64,000 bases of DNA from Bursaphelenchus xylophilus (lineage: Eukaryota; Nematoda; Chromadorea; Rhabditida; Aphelenchoididae): assembly GCA_904066235.2 (NCBI GenBank), contig CAJFCV020000006.1, positions 10,230,001 through 10,294,000 on the forward strand. Reading direction: 5' to 3'. The notes beneath the pieces were generated by a model. The model saw only the letters and a list, made by a program, of their open reading frames with translations. It searched no databases and had not been told where the DNA came from. How positions within the stretch are numbered: the first letter of the stretch is position 1; the number at the start of each line of letters is the position of its first letter. Both the position numbers and the translations under genes were made by a program. Shown piece after piece: positions 10,144 to 22,135 of this stretch.

Positions 10144-12132
10144 TCATTCCTTGGATGACTTGGTCTTTTTTTCTTCCCTCAATTTCACTTTTTCGTCTTT
10201 CGGCATCCTCACAATCTGCTCTCCTCGTCTTCTGGCGTCCTTCTCATCATTAATTTCACCAATAATCTCCTCAACAATATCCTCAACAGTGATAACTCCA
10301 GCGATTTCGTAATCCTTCTGTTCTGAATCGAATCTCATCACAAAAACCATCGGATGGCCTCGTTTCATGAGTCGCAACAGCTTCATTAGGTTCATTTCTT
10401 CTAGCACAAATCGTATTTGAAGATTTCGATGGAACATTTTAGCGATAAACCCTAGGCGAATCCCGCAATTCGGCAAAAACGCGGCCAGATCCTTGACATT
10501 GAGGATGCAGGTGACCTAAACCATAAAAATCAAGTCGAAATCTTCAACCTACCATATTTTTATTTCCATTCTGGTACAATGGAATCCTAGTGTGTCCTTT
10601 TTTATGAATTTCGGCGCAAACTTCGCGGGTCATCAATGTGTTTTCATCCAACATATACACCTTGTCCAATGGAGTCATAACGTCTCGAATCTTGTTCTCC
10701 GGCAATCTATAGGCGCCTACGACCAACTCCACGAGTTTTTTACTAATAGCTTGATCTAAAGAGAGGTAAATTTTGAAGAAATTGGCTTACCTTCTTGTCG
10801 ACCATGATGATGTTCTACTAGGGCCTTCAACTCCTCACAATTGTAAGTATTCCGGCCAGTCTCGCCAACCAATAAATCGAGGATTTTGGAAATGGGCCAA
10901 GCAATCGGATAAAAGAGAACGACAAAGAAAATTGTCAGGCTTCTGGTTCCACTGACAATCTCCAAACACCAACGCATTCCAATGGCTTGAGGGAGAATTT
11001 CGCCTAAAAAATAGCTGTCAAACTGATCAATTTTGCTTTCAAAAAATTCTAACCGGTGCTATGATAAAATACCACTACACTTTTCATCGTATTTTACCTC
11101 TAAAATTTCAAAAAAAAAATATTTTAAAAACTCACCAAAAATCATGATGACAAAAATAGTAATTGGCACGCTGAACGCGTATTTCAACTCGCTGTCCTGC
11201 ACATAGTAGTCCAAAACATTGTCAATAAGAAGTGTCAACAAATTATTGACGATTACGTTGCCCAAGACCAACGTTGTGAGCAAACGATTGGCTCGTTCTC
11301 GAAGAGGGAGGATATTTCGGGCATAAGTCGCTTTTTTCTCGTCGCCACACGAACTGAGAAGCTGGAAATGAAGAACTTAGATGCTACATAGCATAAGACA
11401 TGATTTTAGATTCATTTAGGAAAAGAATTTGGATCAAAAAGAGCAAAAATTATGTTATCCATACCCTCAGATGATAGGTGCTCAAGGAGAACGTGGAGAT
11501 GGTAATTCCAGAGAAATAACCGCTGAATGGAAGGAGAAGTCCAATACAGGTCAACTGCAGCCACAGCGGAAAATACAGCCCATTTGTTTCATGTTGGAGC
11601 ACGCGAAATTCATCAAGAGGAAGGACACTAAAAATCAAGTGTAATATCGCCAATATTGTCAAAATTTATCAAATTAAGAAAACTTACAACGACTGATTAT
11701 CATCAACGAAGCTCATACAAAGTTTATACGGAAGATCGGAGGGTTCAAGCGACTGAAAATACAAGTTTCAACAAATTTTTTCGGTTTCTCACCACTGAAA
11801 ACTTGATTTGATGCGATTCCTCTTTTCTTTCGACGATCTCGGCCAGGAATTGTCGCTTATCTCCGTAATTACACTCCTCAGACAACTGCACAAATCCCAC
11901 TTGGTCTATGCGGGTGACATCATCGAGGAAAAGCAGGAATTGGACCGGTCCGTTCTCACTGTTCATAATGAAATCCGTCGTTTTGTAGTCCCTAAAACAA
12001 GACGTTCTCTGCGCGAGACATTTCCTAAACTTACCGAGACTCCATCCGCATCCCGTAAATTTCAAAGCCAATATCATTAGTGGCCAGTGTGAAGGACAAG
12101 CAGAAAAATACTGGAAAAACACCAATCAGCAT
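10144..12132 (-). CDS. CNNM (cyclin M / ACDP) membrane protein with DUF21 and CBS pair
   Basis: CNNM proteins sit in the plasma or basolateral membrane and control cellular magnesium. Exons (minus): 12132-12035, 11991-11793, 11752-11688, 11627-11465, 11361-11136, 11003-10791, 10755-10553 and 10515-10144. All are phase-consistent, giving 512 residues. The start MLIGVFPVFFCLSFTLA is a signal peptide. An extracellular region follows, then the DUF21 core with FSGYFSGITIS, RANRLLTTLVLGNVIVNNLL and YPIAWPISKILDLL. The acidic helix leads to the CBS pair (KIRDVMTPLDKVYML, KGHTRIPLYQ, GVITVEDIVEEIIGEINDE). The protein stops soon after the CBS pair with a lysine-rich tail, so the C-terminal cNMP-like domain of vertebrate CNNMs is missing. 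Paralogy within the nematode cnnm family was not resolved, hence no symbol. Confidence 0.9.
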
Positions 12133-12463
12133 GGTGAAGATGAAAAAAATTATGATTTTTTCGATTTTTCAATTGATTTTTGTTGAATTTTAATTTGCAT
12201 ATTCTGTGAAAATGATGTTTTTGTCAATTGATTGGCATGAATGTTCGAATTTTTGCCAATAAGAGGTCGAACGACATTATTTTAGGTTGATACCTAAAGT
12301 AATATCAGAAACTTGAAAATACCTTCTAATTTTATTTTATTTTGTGATAGTCGAGGTTGCTTTTGTATTTTACATCAAGCTTTGTCGAAAAAAGAAAAAC
12401 TTTCTCATGTATTTAGCATAAAATAAGGTAATATCAATTAATCTTTGATGTCACTTTAAAAAA
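12133..12463. other. 5' flank of the CNNM gene
   Basis: AT-rich sequence between the CNNM start codon and the foldback. It presumably contains the promoter or outron. No clear core promoter element was seen. Confidence 0.4.
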
Positions 12464-12896
12464 TTAAAAGACGATTTCTGAGTCAGTGAAGCAAGCCGTG
12501 ACATAGGATTTTTTCGAAGTTGAGTTTTTTGCATAAATATGATCCACAGCACCAGTAGGGAAAAAGCGAACCACAGTTTTCCTCAATTCTTCTATTAACT
12601 GTACTTTTTATACAATTTTCTGTTTATACAGTAATTCGTCATAACTTTCTACAATGGTGTCCGTTTGTCATAAAAATAAGGCTACTATGGTTTTTGGGCA
12701 TGACGAGTTCAATAAAACCAAAAAAATTTCATCCGGTTACGGTAACATATAAAAATACTGTATCGGTCGGTAAAAATCGACCATAAAAAGTTTGTTTCAA
12801 AAAACCCACAGCCAATTTTTTCATATTCGTAATCAGCGTAAAATTCTGCTCTAGGACCAATTTTAAAAAGTTCAAAAATAGGACCCCCATTTTCCG

Positions 12897-12963
12897 TGGT
12901 GTAGTGGTTTTTGACCAAAACTGGTAATCTGACCACCCAGGTTCGAATCCGGGTGGGTGCGAA
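12897..12963 (+). other. tRNA-derived segment with A and B boxes (left arm)
   Basis: An A-box-like TGGTGTAGTGG (12897-12907) and a perfect B box GGTTCGAATCC (12940-12950) are spaced as in tRNA genes. The acceptor ends do not pair and no normal anticodon arm forms, so this is not a functional tRNA. It looks like a tRNA-derived RNA polymerase III promoter inside the foldback. Confidence 0.6.
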
Positions 12964-13787
12964 TGTAGAAAAAAGACCTAAAGTCACTTTTAATGAAAAC
13001 CTGAGAGTTATTTGAAGCACGCTGAGCAATTTTAGGCATTAAAACTCTCTGAATTTGGGATTAAAACGATTTTTATGTAATTTTAGAGGATTAATGCATC
13101 AAAAATAAAACTGCTTCAAACTGGTTGAAATTGATAACACTTATTCTATGGCTAATTGTAAGAAACTTATCTGTTAACTTTTTTTGGTAGAGTGCTGCAT
13201 CATGGATTACTGTAACATAAAACTTATTCTACTTAGCAGATGTTTTCTTCAAAATTCTTGGGTAAATGTTTTTCTTTTTTTGATTAGATCTATTAAAAAG
13301 CAAGAAATCTCAACGCTCCATATTTCAAAAAAAGAATTTCCCATGATATATTGTGCATCTTGACATCATTATCGATTGGAAACCTGCGCGTTTTAACGGA
13401 CGTGTTTCAAGTCCTACGGACATAGAAAACACATTTGTGTGATAACCAACGTGTTCTCAAGCATTCCTATCATAATTGTGATACACTGAAGTCTCTACGC
13501 CCTGTGGCATACCAAAAACGAAAACGGGTTTAATGTTACAGTAATCCATGATACAGCATTCTACCAAAAAAAGTTAACGGGAAAGTTTCTTACAATTAGC
13601 CATAGAATAAGTGTTATCAATTTCAACCAGTTTGAAGCAGTTTATTTTTGATGCATTAATCCTCTAAAATTACATAAAAATCGTTTTAATCCCAAATTCA
13701 GAGAGTTTTAATGCCTAAAATTGCTCAGCGTGCTTCAAATAACTCTCAGGTTTTCATTAAAAGTGATTTTAGGTCTTTTTTCTACAT

Positions 13788-13853
13788 TCGCACCCACCCG
13801 GATTCGAACCTGGGTGATCAGATTACCAGTTTTGGTCAAAAACCACTACACCA
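13788..13853 (-). other. tRNA-derived segment with A and B boxes (right arm)
   Basis: This is the inverted counterpart of the left-arm segment: B box 13810-13800 and A box 13853-13843 on the minus strand, with at least one substitution (GATCACC for GACCACC). If both are transcribed by RNA polymerase III, the transcripts converge toward the loop. Confidence 0.6.
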
Positions 13854-14590
13854 CGGAAAATGGGGGTCCTATTTTTGAACTTTTTAAAATTGGTCCTAGA
13901 GCAGAATTTTACGCTGATTACGAATATGAAAAAATTGGCTGTGGGTTTTTTGAAACAAACTTTTTATGGTCGATTTTTACCGACCGATACAGTATTTTTA
14001 TATGTTACCGTAACCGGATGAAATTTTTTTGGTTTTATTGAACTCGTCATGCCCAAAAACCATAGTAGCCTTATTTTTATGACAAACGGACACCATTGTA
14101 GAAAGTTATGACGAATTACTGTATAAACAGAAAATTGTATAAAAAGTACAGTTAATGGAAGAATTAAGGAAAACTGTGGTTCGCTTTTTCTCTACAGGTG
14201 CCATGGGTCATAATAATGTAAAAAACTCAACATCGAAAAAATCCTATGTCCTGGCCTAACTACGGCTTGCTTCAGTGACTCAGAAATCGTCTTTTAAAGA
14301 TTATCTGTGAAAATCAACAACTTTTACGTCATAATTGTCTGCTCCCATCAACTTTCCCTCGTTTTATTGTTCCCGAGCGACTTCCGCTCATTTCCAAAAG
14401 GACAACAATATTTCATCGGCCGCAGCTCGCGGAAGTACGTGCCAATTTTCGGAGCGTCCCGCCACGAAAACAAGTGGACGGGTTTTGGTGCGCTGCTAAA
14501 AAACGCGGCGCGCTAAAATTATATATTTTTGTTGTTGTTATTTTTGCCGGTGCTTTTACCGCTCAAAACGGGCCCACCCTTGGAGAATCG

Positions 14591-17500
14591 ATGGCCCATC
14601 GGTCGCTGAGTTCGGCCGATATTCTTGGCACCAGCACAACGCGGCCGAAACCCCATCAAATTGCGTCGCGATGGGAGCCGGTGGAGTTCGTACGTTTCGA
14701 GGCCCTCACTTCCAATTGCCGCCCCACCGGTTGCAAAGCGTTGACGGACGTAGAGCCGCAGGTACGACCGACAAGCTCGGTGAGTCTCGGATCAGAAGCG
14801 GTTAGTGCGGGATCGAGCACAAGCCCCGACTCCATCACCGACGAGTTGACTCATTGCAGCCCGAAGAACGTGCACAAGGCCTTGACAGAGTAAGTTCTTT
14901 ACATTTTTTGTCTTTTCGGCTTTTAGGAACGATGCAGCGACATTATTTTAGATATCAGATAGGGCTAACGGAATTTGCTTTCATGTGACTTTGTTTTGCA
15001 TTTTTTCGGACGGAATGGGAGAAAAAAAGATGCCCCAGCTGATTTCCAAGGTGTTTTTTCGGTGTTTACGTGAAATTAAGTGCGTTTTACGTAGTTTCTG
15101 CTCGAATTATGTTGGGCTGGGGTTTAGCTAATGGATAATTTATATTTGCGCAATTCACGCAATCACGCCATATTATTTTGTCTGCGTTTGGGACATAAGA
15201 GCAAAAGGGGTCGTTCCCTGTTTGATTAGGCAATTCGAATTGCTCTGGAGGTAATATTATCCTTGAGGGAGTTAGTTCAAATAAGATTGATTATTAAAAA
15301 TGAAATATTGATTAGGTCAAGATGATAATACCTAGATGGCTGCGGAGGTGTGTGTATTATATGTTTTTGACCTTTTTCGGGATTTTATAATCTTTATATT
15401 AATTTAGATATCAAAAGAATGGATGGGAAAAGAATGGTCAGAAGACGCCTCAGATTCGGATAAAACTGAAGGAAAACGGTGTGAATGGGACTCCTCAAAC
15501 TCCCAAGTTGCCGGAAAATGGACGGGTCAACGGAATTAAGAGGTACAGAAAAAAATTTATATTACCCATGACATTTTTAGTAAAATTTTTGGTTTTTATC
15601 CATAAAAAATGGTTTCAGAAGGTCGAGCTCGCCGCCCCCAGTCAAAATCGGCTTCAATGAGATCCATGAAGACGAATTGGAGGAGGAGGCGACGTTGAGT
15701 CAGCTTATGAATGGGCTGAAACAAAAAGAAAAGCCCTCGAATGGAGTTGTTCCCGATGTTAATATGGAGCAAAGTGGAACAGAGTCGGAAACCTCGCCCG
15801 CCAAGTCGATGAATGGGGTCAGTCCGGCCAAAACGAACGCTTTATCAACGCCGAAGAACGGATTTTTGTCCCCAATCAAGCTGAATGGCACAGCGAAGAG
15901 TATAATCCCTCAGAATTTGGTCAAATCGGCCGAAAAAAATGGCCTCAGATCGAATGGAGATCAAAATTTGCACATGGAAACAGATGATTATGGTCCGAAA
16001 AGTCCCCCAGGAGGTTCCGGAGGAGCTTCAGGCTTTGTCACAGCGAAGTCGATGGCTCAAAAATCGGGTTCCAGCAGTCCAGTCAGCCCCAAAGTGTATG
16101 GTCCAGCACTTCCGACCAAATTTTTCCCAAATCTCTCGACTCCGAGCCCCTTGAAATCGGGTCCAACAACCCCAATGAAGACCGTCTCAGCCCCCACCAG
16201 CCCCACCAAGAACAGCCCCATGAAAACGCCGGTCAAAAAACAGGTTGCCTCAACTTCGGCCACCTTTATTGGCCCGCAATTACCGACGAGAGACGAGGAA
16301 ATGCAGCCGGAAAGCAGTAATGCCCAAACAAATGGAACCAATGTCCTCACCAAGAAGCTCACAATCAAGCGCCCCGCCGAGGATGATGGCCCGTACACCT
16401 ACGATTGGGAGGACACCCCCCTGAAGGCAGGTTTTGACTTTAATTTATATTTTTGACTTTAATTTATATTGTAGTAGGTATCAGGTGGAAGATTGCGATT
16501 TTTGATGGATTTTTATGATTATTTTTTGCAGATGAAGCATGGTCCAGGCTTCTTCAACTCCCGAAATGATTGTTTTATGAATTCCGTCCTTCAGTTTGTC
16601 TTTCACACTCCTCAGTTGATCAAATTCCTGCAGAGACCCGGAAAACGTAAGGTTTTTGATTTTTGTGTTGAAATTTAGGTACAAACTATGGATTGAAGGC
16701 TAGTGAAAGGTGTGTAAAGCATCGAGGCAGGTTTTGACAACAACTCTCGATAGAAAAAACGAGGTTTCATCCCCAAAAATATCAAAATTCAACAGTTTTG
16801 CCTAGTGTAATATAATTTTGTGTAAATTTTGCAATTTTTAGATTGCCATCAGAGCCCCTGCATGTATTGTGGCCTTCGCAATGTGTTGTTGGATATCCTG
16901 AACAGGAACATCAAGAAGACGTACTGCAAGGAGATCAAACATTGTGTGAATCAGGGCTTCCCCACTCTGAGATGGCTGGACTCCCAAGAAGACGCACATG
17001 AGATGTTGACTTTCTTGTTTGGCAAGCTTGAGCCCCCAATTGAGTCGAGGAAGTCATTGCCGAATGGAAAGAAACCCCCAACGGAGATTGACAAAATTTT
17101 TGGAGGAATTTTGAGTAGAAAAAGTGAGTTTTTTATATTTGTTTTTGGTGTTTAGGTTGAGAGATGGACTTGAGAGGATGTGAAAAGGCTTGATAAGGGA
17201 ATTTGAGATGATTTTATGGATTTTGGACTTTACTTTTGATGAAAATTCTAAAATCTTGTCATGTGTAATATAAATTTTGGTCGGTAGTGGTTGTTGTTGA
17301 TGGTTAAAAGGTTTGATGGGATGTGAAAAGGATATTTTGATTTGTTTTAGCTTTGGTTTGGCCTTTTTTGATATAATTTTTATCATGGTTAATATAAATT
17401 TTTTCAAAAAATCCGATTTTTTTTGAAAATACTGCTGGAGGGCATGTAGTAATGGTGTTTTCTTTTAGTGTTTTGCTCAAATTGCAAGAATGTCAGCTGG

Positions 17501-18582
17501 AGCACCGAGGAATTCCGGGAATTTAACCTGAATCTGAACCAAAACATGAACATCCTGCAGAACGACCCCACCCTCAAGGTGTTTGTGGACGCCTACTTCA
17601 GAGCCGAGAAGATGAAAGATTTCAAGTGCGAGAAGTGCAAGTCGGTGGACACTTCGAGCAAGAGTTTCGCGATCCAAGACGCCCCCAAAGTGCTGGTGAT
17701 CCAATTAAAACGCTTCAAACACACCGGATCCAAGATTCAAATGCCCATCTCCATCCCTCACGAATTGAATTTGACCAACTACACACGCCAGAAGAGCAAT
17801 TTGCAGTATAAATTGTATGGATTCATCAACCATTATGGCGCCACAACAAATAGTGGACATTATACTGCAACCATGAGGGGTTACGATGGAAATTGGTACT
17901 CCTTTGATGATGAACAGGTGAGTAGTTGGTTTTGAAAAGGATTGGAGGTGGTTTGAGGAAGGTGTGGCACTTGAAATTTGAAAATTTTTCGATTTTTTGA
18001 GGAAAAGTGGGACTTTTTGGAAGAAAATTGAAATTTTTGGGGCTAAAGTGGGTGTAAAATACGATGAAGTTTATTATTTGTGCTTTTTATATCAGTTGGG
18101 ATGTTTTACAAGGAAATTTGATAAGGATATCAACAATTTTTGAAAAATGTTGGTCATGTGTAATATAATTTTTGTCGAGTTTGATGGAAAAATAGGGTTT
18201 AGATGGAAGATACAGCTTAATTAAGAGTAGATGAGATCGAATTACCGTGTTTGAAAGAAAATTTTGAGGAGTTTTATGATGAATAATATAATTGTTGGGC
18301 AAAAATTTGAAAAGCTTATAAATTTGTGTCATGGATAGCGTAAATTTGCATTTTTTATTGAATATCTGCCCATTTCAGGTGGAACAAACCAGAGTCAACA
18401 ACGCCCCCACCCAATTCCCGTACATTCTGTTCTACGCGAACAAGGCGAACGCCAACTTTCGGATAAAAGGCGTGAATAATGTGAATGGTGTGAACTCGCC
18501 CCGGTATGCGAACGGAGCCCCGGTGCACAAGAAACTCCCCACCCAGATCACTCACAGCTGGACCCCCAAGGTCATCACATGA
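14591..18582 (+). CDS. Ubiquitin-specific protease (C19, USP36/USP42-like catalytic domain)
   Basis: A cysteine protease that removes ubiquitin from substrates. Exons: 14591-14889, 15408-15542, 15619-16426, 16532-16646, 16679-16726, 16842-17123, 17469-17917 and 18379-18582, giving 779 residues in phase. About 410 N-terminal residues are Ser/Pro/Asn-rich and probably disordered. The catalytic domain follows: Cys box GFFNSRNDCFMNSVLQF (normally GNTC, here NDC), LDSQEDAHEMLTFLF, two zinc-binding CxxC pairs (FCSNC and CEKCK), APKVLVIQLKRFK, the His box NSGHYTATMRG, and WYSFDDEQV. Cys, His and Asp are present, so activity is likely. Two introns need GC donors to keep frame (16427 and 16727, both GCAGGTTTTGAC). 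The first ATG at 14591 is chosen because the upstream open frame has no ATG. Confidence 0.9.
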
Positions 18583-19248
18583 GAGAGTTGGGAGCAATTT
18601 GAACATGTCGCCCAGTAGTCCCCCCAATTGTTGATTTATTCCCGTAATTGTAATTGTCTTTGCCAATATATTGTACGATGTTACACTTGGTATGCTTCCT
18701 TGTCGTATTCAACGGCCTTATCAACCCTCTAAGAGTCATAGGAAATTAGGAATCAAAGATTATATTATCCATGAGGATCTAATGGAAAATTTGGGTCGTT
18801 CACCCCAAACCCCCTAAAAATACACTTGGTTCTCTTTCTCTTGCTAAGCCTTAATCCCCATTCTCTTATATACACAAAAAATTTTCGGCCGAACTTTCGT
18901 ATTTTAGCCTTTTTTTACCTTATTTTACATTTTTGGACCCTGTAACCCCAATTTTTGGCAATTTTTCGATGTTTCCGGCCATTTTTCACTGTTCCAAAGG
19001 CTTTCACCCGAAGCCGCAGACTTTATCTCGTATTCCACACACAATTCTTCCGTATTTCAGCCCGTCTCCGGGGCGGCCGCGCCAAAAGTTTGTTGTTTTT
19101 GTTAAGTTTTGCGCCGGTCCCCATTTATAAATTAAAAAAGTTGTTAGAATTCTGTCTTCAAACTGTTTAATAAACAACCGTGATATAATATGATGCACAA
19201 GATGTACGGCGAGGAGAGAGAGAGAGGTCGGACGGCCACACAGAAAGG
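18583..19248. other. Convergent intergenic region
   Basis: The 3' flanks of the USP gene (+) and the DGCR6-like gene (-). One TATATTATCCATGA motif lies near 18761. No gene is supported. Confidence 0.5.
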
Positions 19249-20425
19249 TTATTTTTCGAAGAGATCTTTTATCGAAACAATAAATTTTATTATGTCCATT
19301 TGGGTTTTCACTTCGTCCGGGTCGAGTGTAGCGCGAAACAGGGGAATCCCCATGCAGCAGAGATTGGATTGCTGGTCCTGGACTAGCTGGAAATTGAGTT
19401 TTGGGAGAAATTTTATGTTATCCATGAGGAGATTGAGGGAAATTTCATTTTTCTTGATAAAAATGATAAGGTTTCGATTGGAAAACTAAGATTTACCTCA
19501 TCGATCTGCTCCATAATTTCTCGGTCAATCGTTTTTATCCCTTCCAAGTCGTTTTGATCCGCCAATTCTCGAACTTTCCGATATCTTTGGTTCAAAAGCT
19601 CTCTATAAAATAGACTTTCTGATCAATGAAAAAGAACCGTAAAAGGAGAATTTATGTTTGAGGCAAAGTTTTAAGTAGTCAACTTATTTTAAACCTCACC
19701 AAAACTGGATTATTTATATTACACATGACCACCAAAGCTAAAAATGTGTACAGTCTCGTAATTATTGTCTGTTATTTAGATATTATTGCTTCAGAAGGCA
19801 GCCTTTGTCATTTTCTTACTAATTATCTACCTCAACGGTCAAACAGCGGGCTAAATTAGACAAATTTTGCCATTTATATTATCCATAAGCTCGGAAGAAA
19901 ACTTGATGCAAATCACACTCCATTTCTTTAGAATCTGAATAGGTAGAGGCGTACAAAGATGCTACAGGGTCATTTCTTGCTATATGACTAGGATTTAGAC
20001 CGCTATTGTTATCTGATTTTCGAAAATTGCAGAAACTATGTTATTCATGACCTCAAAATGCAAAATCTGTCCAATTAGATTTGCTTTGTATCAAACTGAA
20101 GTGATTTGTGTTCTAGAGGCAGAAATAGATCCTATTTGAACTATTCATCCATATTTTACATCACAATTCCCTCTAAGTTCCTCACAAATCCATCAATTAT
20201 CTGCTCCATGTCTTCTAAAAGTTGAAAACAAAAAAATCTCAAAAATCCTTACGTTTCTCTCAATTCCTGTAAATGCTCCAACGAGGAGACCACTCCGTAC
20301 ACCGTGCCATCCAACAGACAGTCAACTAGTCGTTCTTTCACATTTCCCGCGAGTTTTTCCTTCTCAATTCCGCCGTTTTCGATGAATTTTTCGAGTTTTT
20401 GGCCGATTTCTTTCTTGAGATCCAT
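19249..20425 (-). CDS. DGCR6/gonadal family protein
   Basis: A small coiled-coil protein of the family named for human DGCR6 and Drosophila gonadal (gdl), whose biochemical role is unsettled. Exons (minus): 20425-20253, 19602-19497 and 19386-19249, in phase, 138 residues (human DGCR6 has about 220). The shared landmarks are ERLVDCLLDGTVYGVVSSLE followed by LLNQRYRKVREL, and the C-terminal LVQDQQSNL, GIPLFRATLDP and VKTQMDIIKF, matching the DQQ...NPQELMLQM order of DGCR6. A middle helical part of the vertebrate protein is shortened. The first intron is long (650 bp), and its strand is partly overlapped by the presumed outron of the divergent COMM-domain gene. Confidence 0.8.
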
Positions 20426-20449
20426 TCGACATGAAATTTCTATTTACAG

Positions 20450-20888
20450 ATGGCCCAAAAGATCCTCCCTGACGCCAGCTACGAGCACATGGACATCCGT
20501 TTTGACATGAATGTGAGGATTTTCGCCTTTTTCTGCGGGAAACTTGACTTGTTGCAGAATGCCAAGAATTATTGGCAAATGCAAAACTTGCGGGAAATTT
20601 GAAAGTTTTGATGATGAGATTGCTGCAAAATAAAAATTTAGGGTATTTAGAGGATTATAAAGAGAATTTAGTTTGAAATACCCGAATTTACTATCAAATT
20701 TATATTACACTTGACTTCAGATCGCCTCCAGAACAAATCAAGTTCCAGAATACGAAATCATCTTGAACCTAAAGCTCAAATCCGGCGAGACCAAGCAGTA
20801 TTCGATGAAAGCCGATGACATAAAGTTGTTGGATGGGGAGCTCACCAAAATTGTTTCACATTTTCCAAAGTGCCGGAGATATCGCTGA
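20450..20888 (+). CDS. COMM-domain protein, COMM domain only
   Basis: COMMD proteins form the hetero-decameric part of the Commander complex, which recycles endosomal cargo. Exons: 20450-20512 and 20721-20888, 76 residues. HMDIRFDMNIASR and PEYEIILNLKLKSGE followed by YSMKADDIKLLDGELTKI match the C-terminal COMM domain (beta strands plus last helix). The N-terminal helical HN domain is absent, as in short COMMD6-like members. An acceptor-like TATTTACAG directly precedes the ATG, so the start is probably trans-spliced. Unseen upstream coding exons are the alternative. Only 24 bp separate this ATG from the divergent DGCR6-like ATG. Confidence 0.7.
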
Positions 20889-20975
20889 ACTTTTACTTAT
20901 CATATTTGCAATTAATTATATTATTACATAAATCCCTCACAATCAGATATTTAATTTGAAAATTTTTTCTTATCG

Positions 20976-21372
20976 TGCACAGTGCGAAATTTGGCATTTT
21001 TTTGGCACTGCACCGTGCGGTGAAAAGAGTCTTGATTTTTCGCACTGTGCAATGAAAATTGAAATCCAAAAAAGGGTTGGCGGTGAGGCTAAATGACCAA
21101 TTACCTTAGAACAGCATAATTTTTTAGAAAAAATGTCGCACAGTGCAGAAACCAGCACTTTTTTTCGACTGCACTGTGCAGTCTACGAAACTTTGGTTTT
21201 TCGCACTGTGCATTGAAAATTGAAATCCAAAAATTAGTCAGCCGTACTTCAAAGGACCCTGTTATTTACGAGGAATACAGTTTCGGCAAACAAATCTTCT
21301 GCACAGTGCAAAAACCAACATTTTATTCGACTGCACAGTGCAGTCTGCAAAATTTTGGTTTTTTGCACCGTG
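20976..21372. repeat. GCACNGTGC dyad cluster
   Basis: About ten dyads (20977, 21009, 21041, 21137, 21171, 21202, 21301, 21334 and 21366 among them). A ~160-bp arrangement is partly repeated, with GAAAATTGAAATCCAAAAA after the dyads at 21041 and 21202. Confidence 0.85.
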
Positions 21373-21814
21373 CGCTAAGAAATTAGAGTTCTATGGAAAT
21401 TCGAACGCCGTTACAGTACTCCAAACCACTTCTAACGCATTTTTCACACCCTCAAAATCGGAGTGAAAGTTCAAAAAGACCATAAATGTCGAGAGGAAAA
21501 ACCGTTTTCACTTTCTTCCCAAAAAATCTTCTTTTTTTGGTTCCGCAATCCCTTTTCCCACTTGATTTTGCAATCGGAACCCATGAGGGCATCGATGTTT
21601 CACGGTGTGAAACAATTTGAAGAGCGGTTTCTTCCGGAGAAATGGATTTTCAAATAAAGAATGGGAGGGGGTTTCTTGAATGCCTGAGGGCTTTTTGGTC
21701 GCGCAGATGGAGAAAAGAGGTCCGTTATGGGAAGACAGGTGGATTTACAATATCTTGTAAGGACGTTTTTGAAAATTTGGGGGAAATTTTTTATTTTGAA
21801 GAATTTTTTTTGAG

Positions 21815-22135
21815 TGCACAGTGCGGGAATTTTTGAAAAAAGAATTTTTGACTGCACTGAGCAAAATTAAAAAATTTTTTGTCAGCACTGTGCAAAATAA
21901 ATTTTTTTACTACACGGTGCAAAATCAAAAAAATTTTTTTTTTTTTTGACTGCACTGTGTAAAATTAAAAAAAAATTTTGACTGCACAGTGCAAAATAAA
22001 AAATTTTTTGTCAGCACTGTGCAAAATAAATTTTTTTTTACTGCACGGTGCAAAATTCAAAAAAAAAATTTTTTGACTGCACAGTGTAAAATTTAAATAA
22101 AAATTGACTGCACAGTGCGAAAGTTTTGCACGGTG
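21815..22135. repeat. GCACNGTGC dyad cluster in A/T runs
   Basis: About ten dyads or one-mismatch copies separated by TTTTTT/AAAAAA tracts, with a roughly 140-bp block (TTGACTGCAC, then TTTGTCAGCAC, then ACTGCACGGTGC) occurring twice. Confidence 0.85.

Larger units (their letters stand above)
12464..14301. mobile_element. ~1.84-kb foldback element with near-identical ~760-bp arms
   Basis: The left arm (12464-13219) and right arm (13532-14301) are inverted copies that are almost identical over most of their length, with a loop of about 312 bp. The inner ends are marked by ATGGATTACTGTAACAT on the left and its complement at 13533. The outer ends carry AAAAGACGATTTCTGAGTCA. High arm identity means recent formation or gene conversion. 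No transposase is encoded. The mirrored 106-codon open frames at 12709-13029 (-) and 13721-14041 (+) simply reflect the arms and are not genes. Each arm carries a tRNA-like segment (separate entries). Confidence 0.9.

Noticed and set aside
12897..12963. Functional tRNA gene
   Set aside because: A and B boxes are present, but the acceptor and anticodon stems do not pair.
12709..14041. A pair of identical 106-codon proteins on opposite strands
   Set aside because: They are mirror images inside the foldback arms, without homology or splice context.
14474..14590. Signal-anchor extension of the USP protein
   Set aside because: The open frame upstream of 14591 lacks an ATG and reads AT-rich sequence with a chance hydrophobic run.
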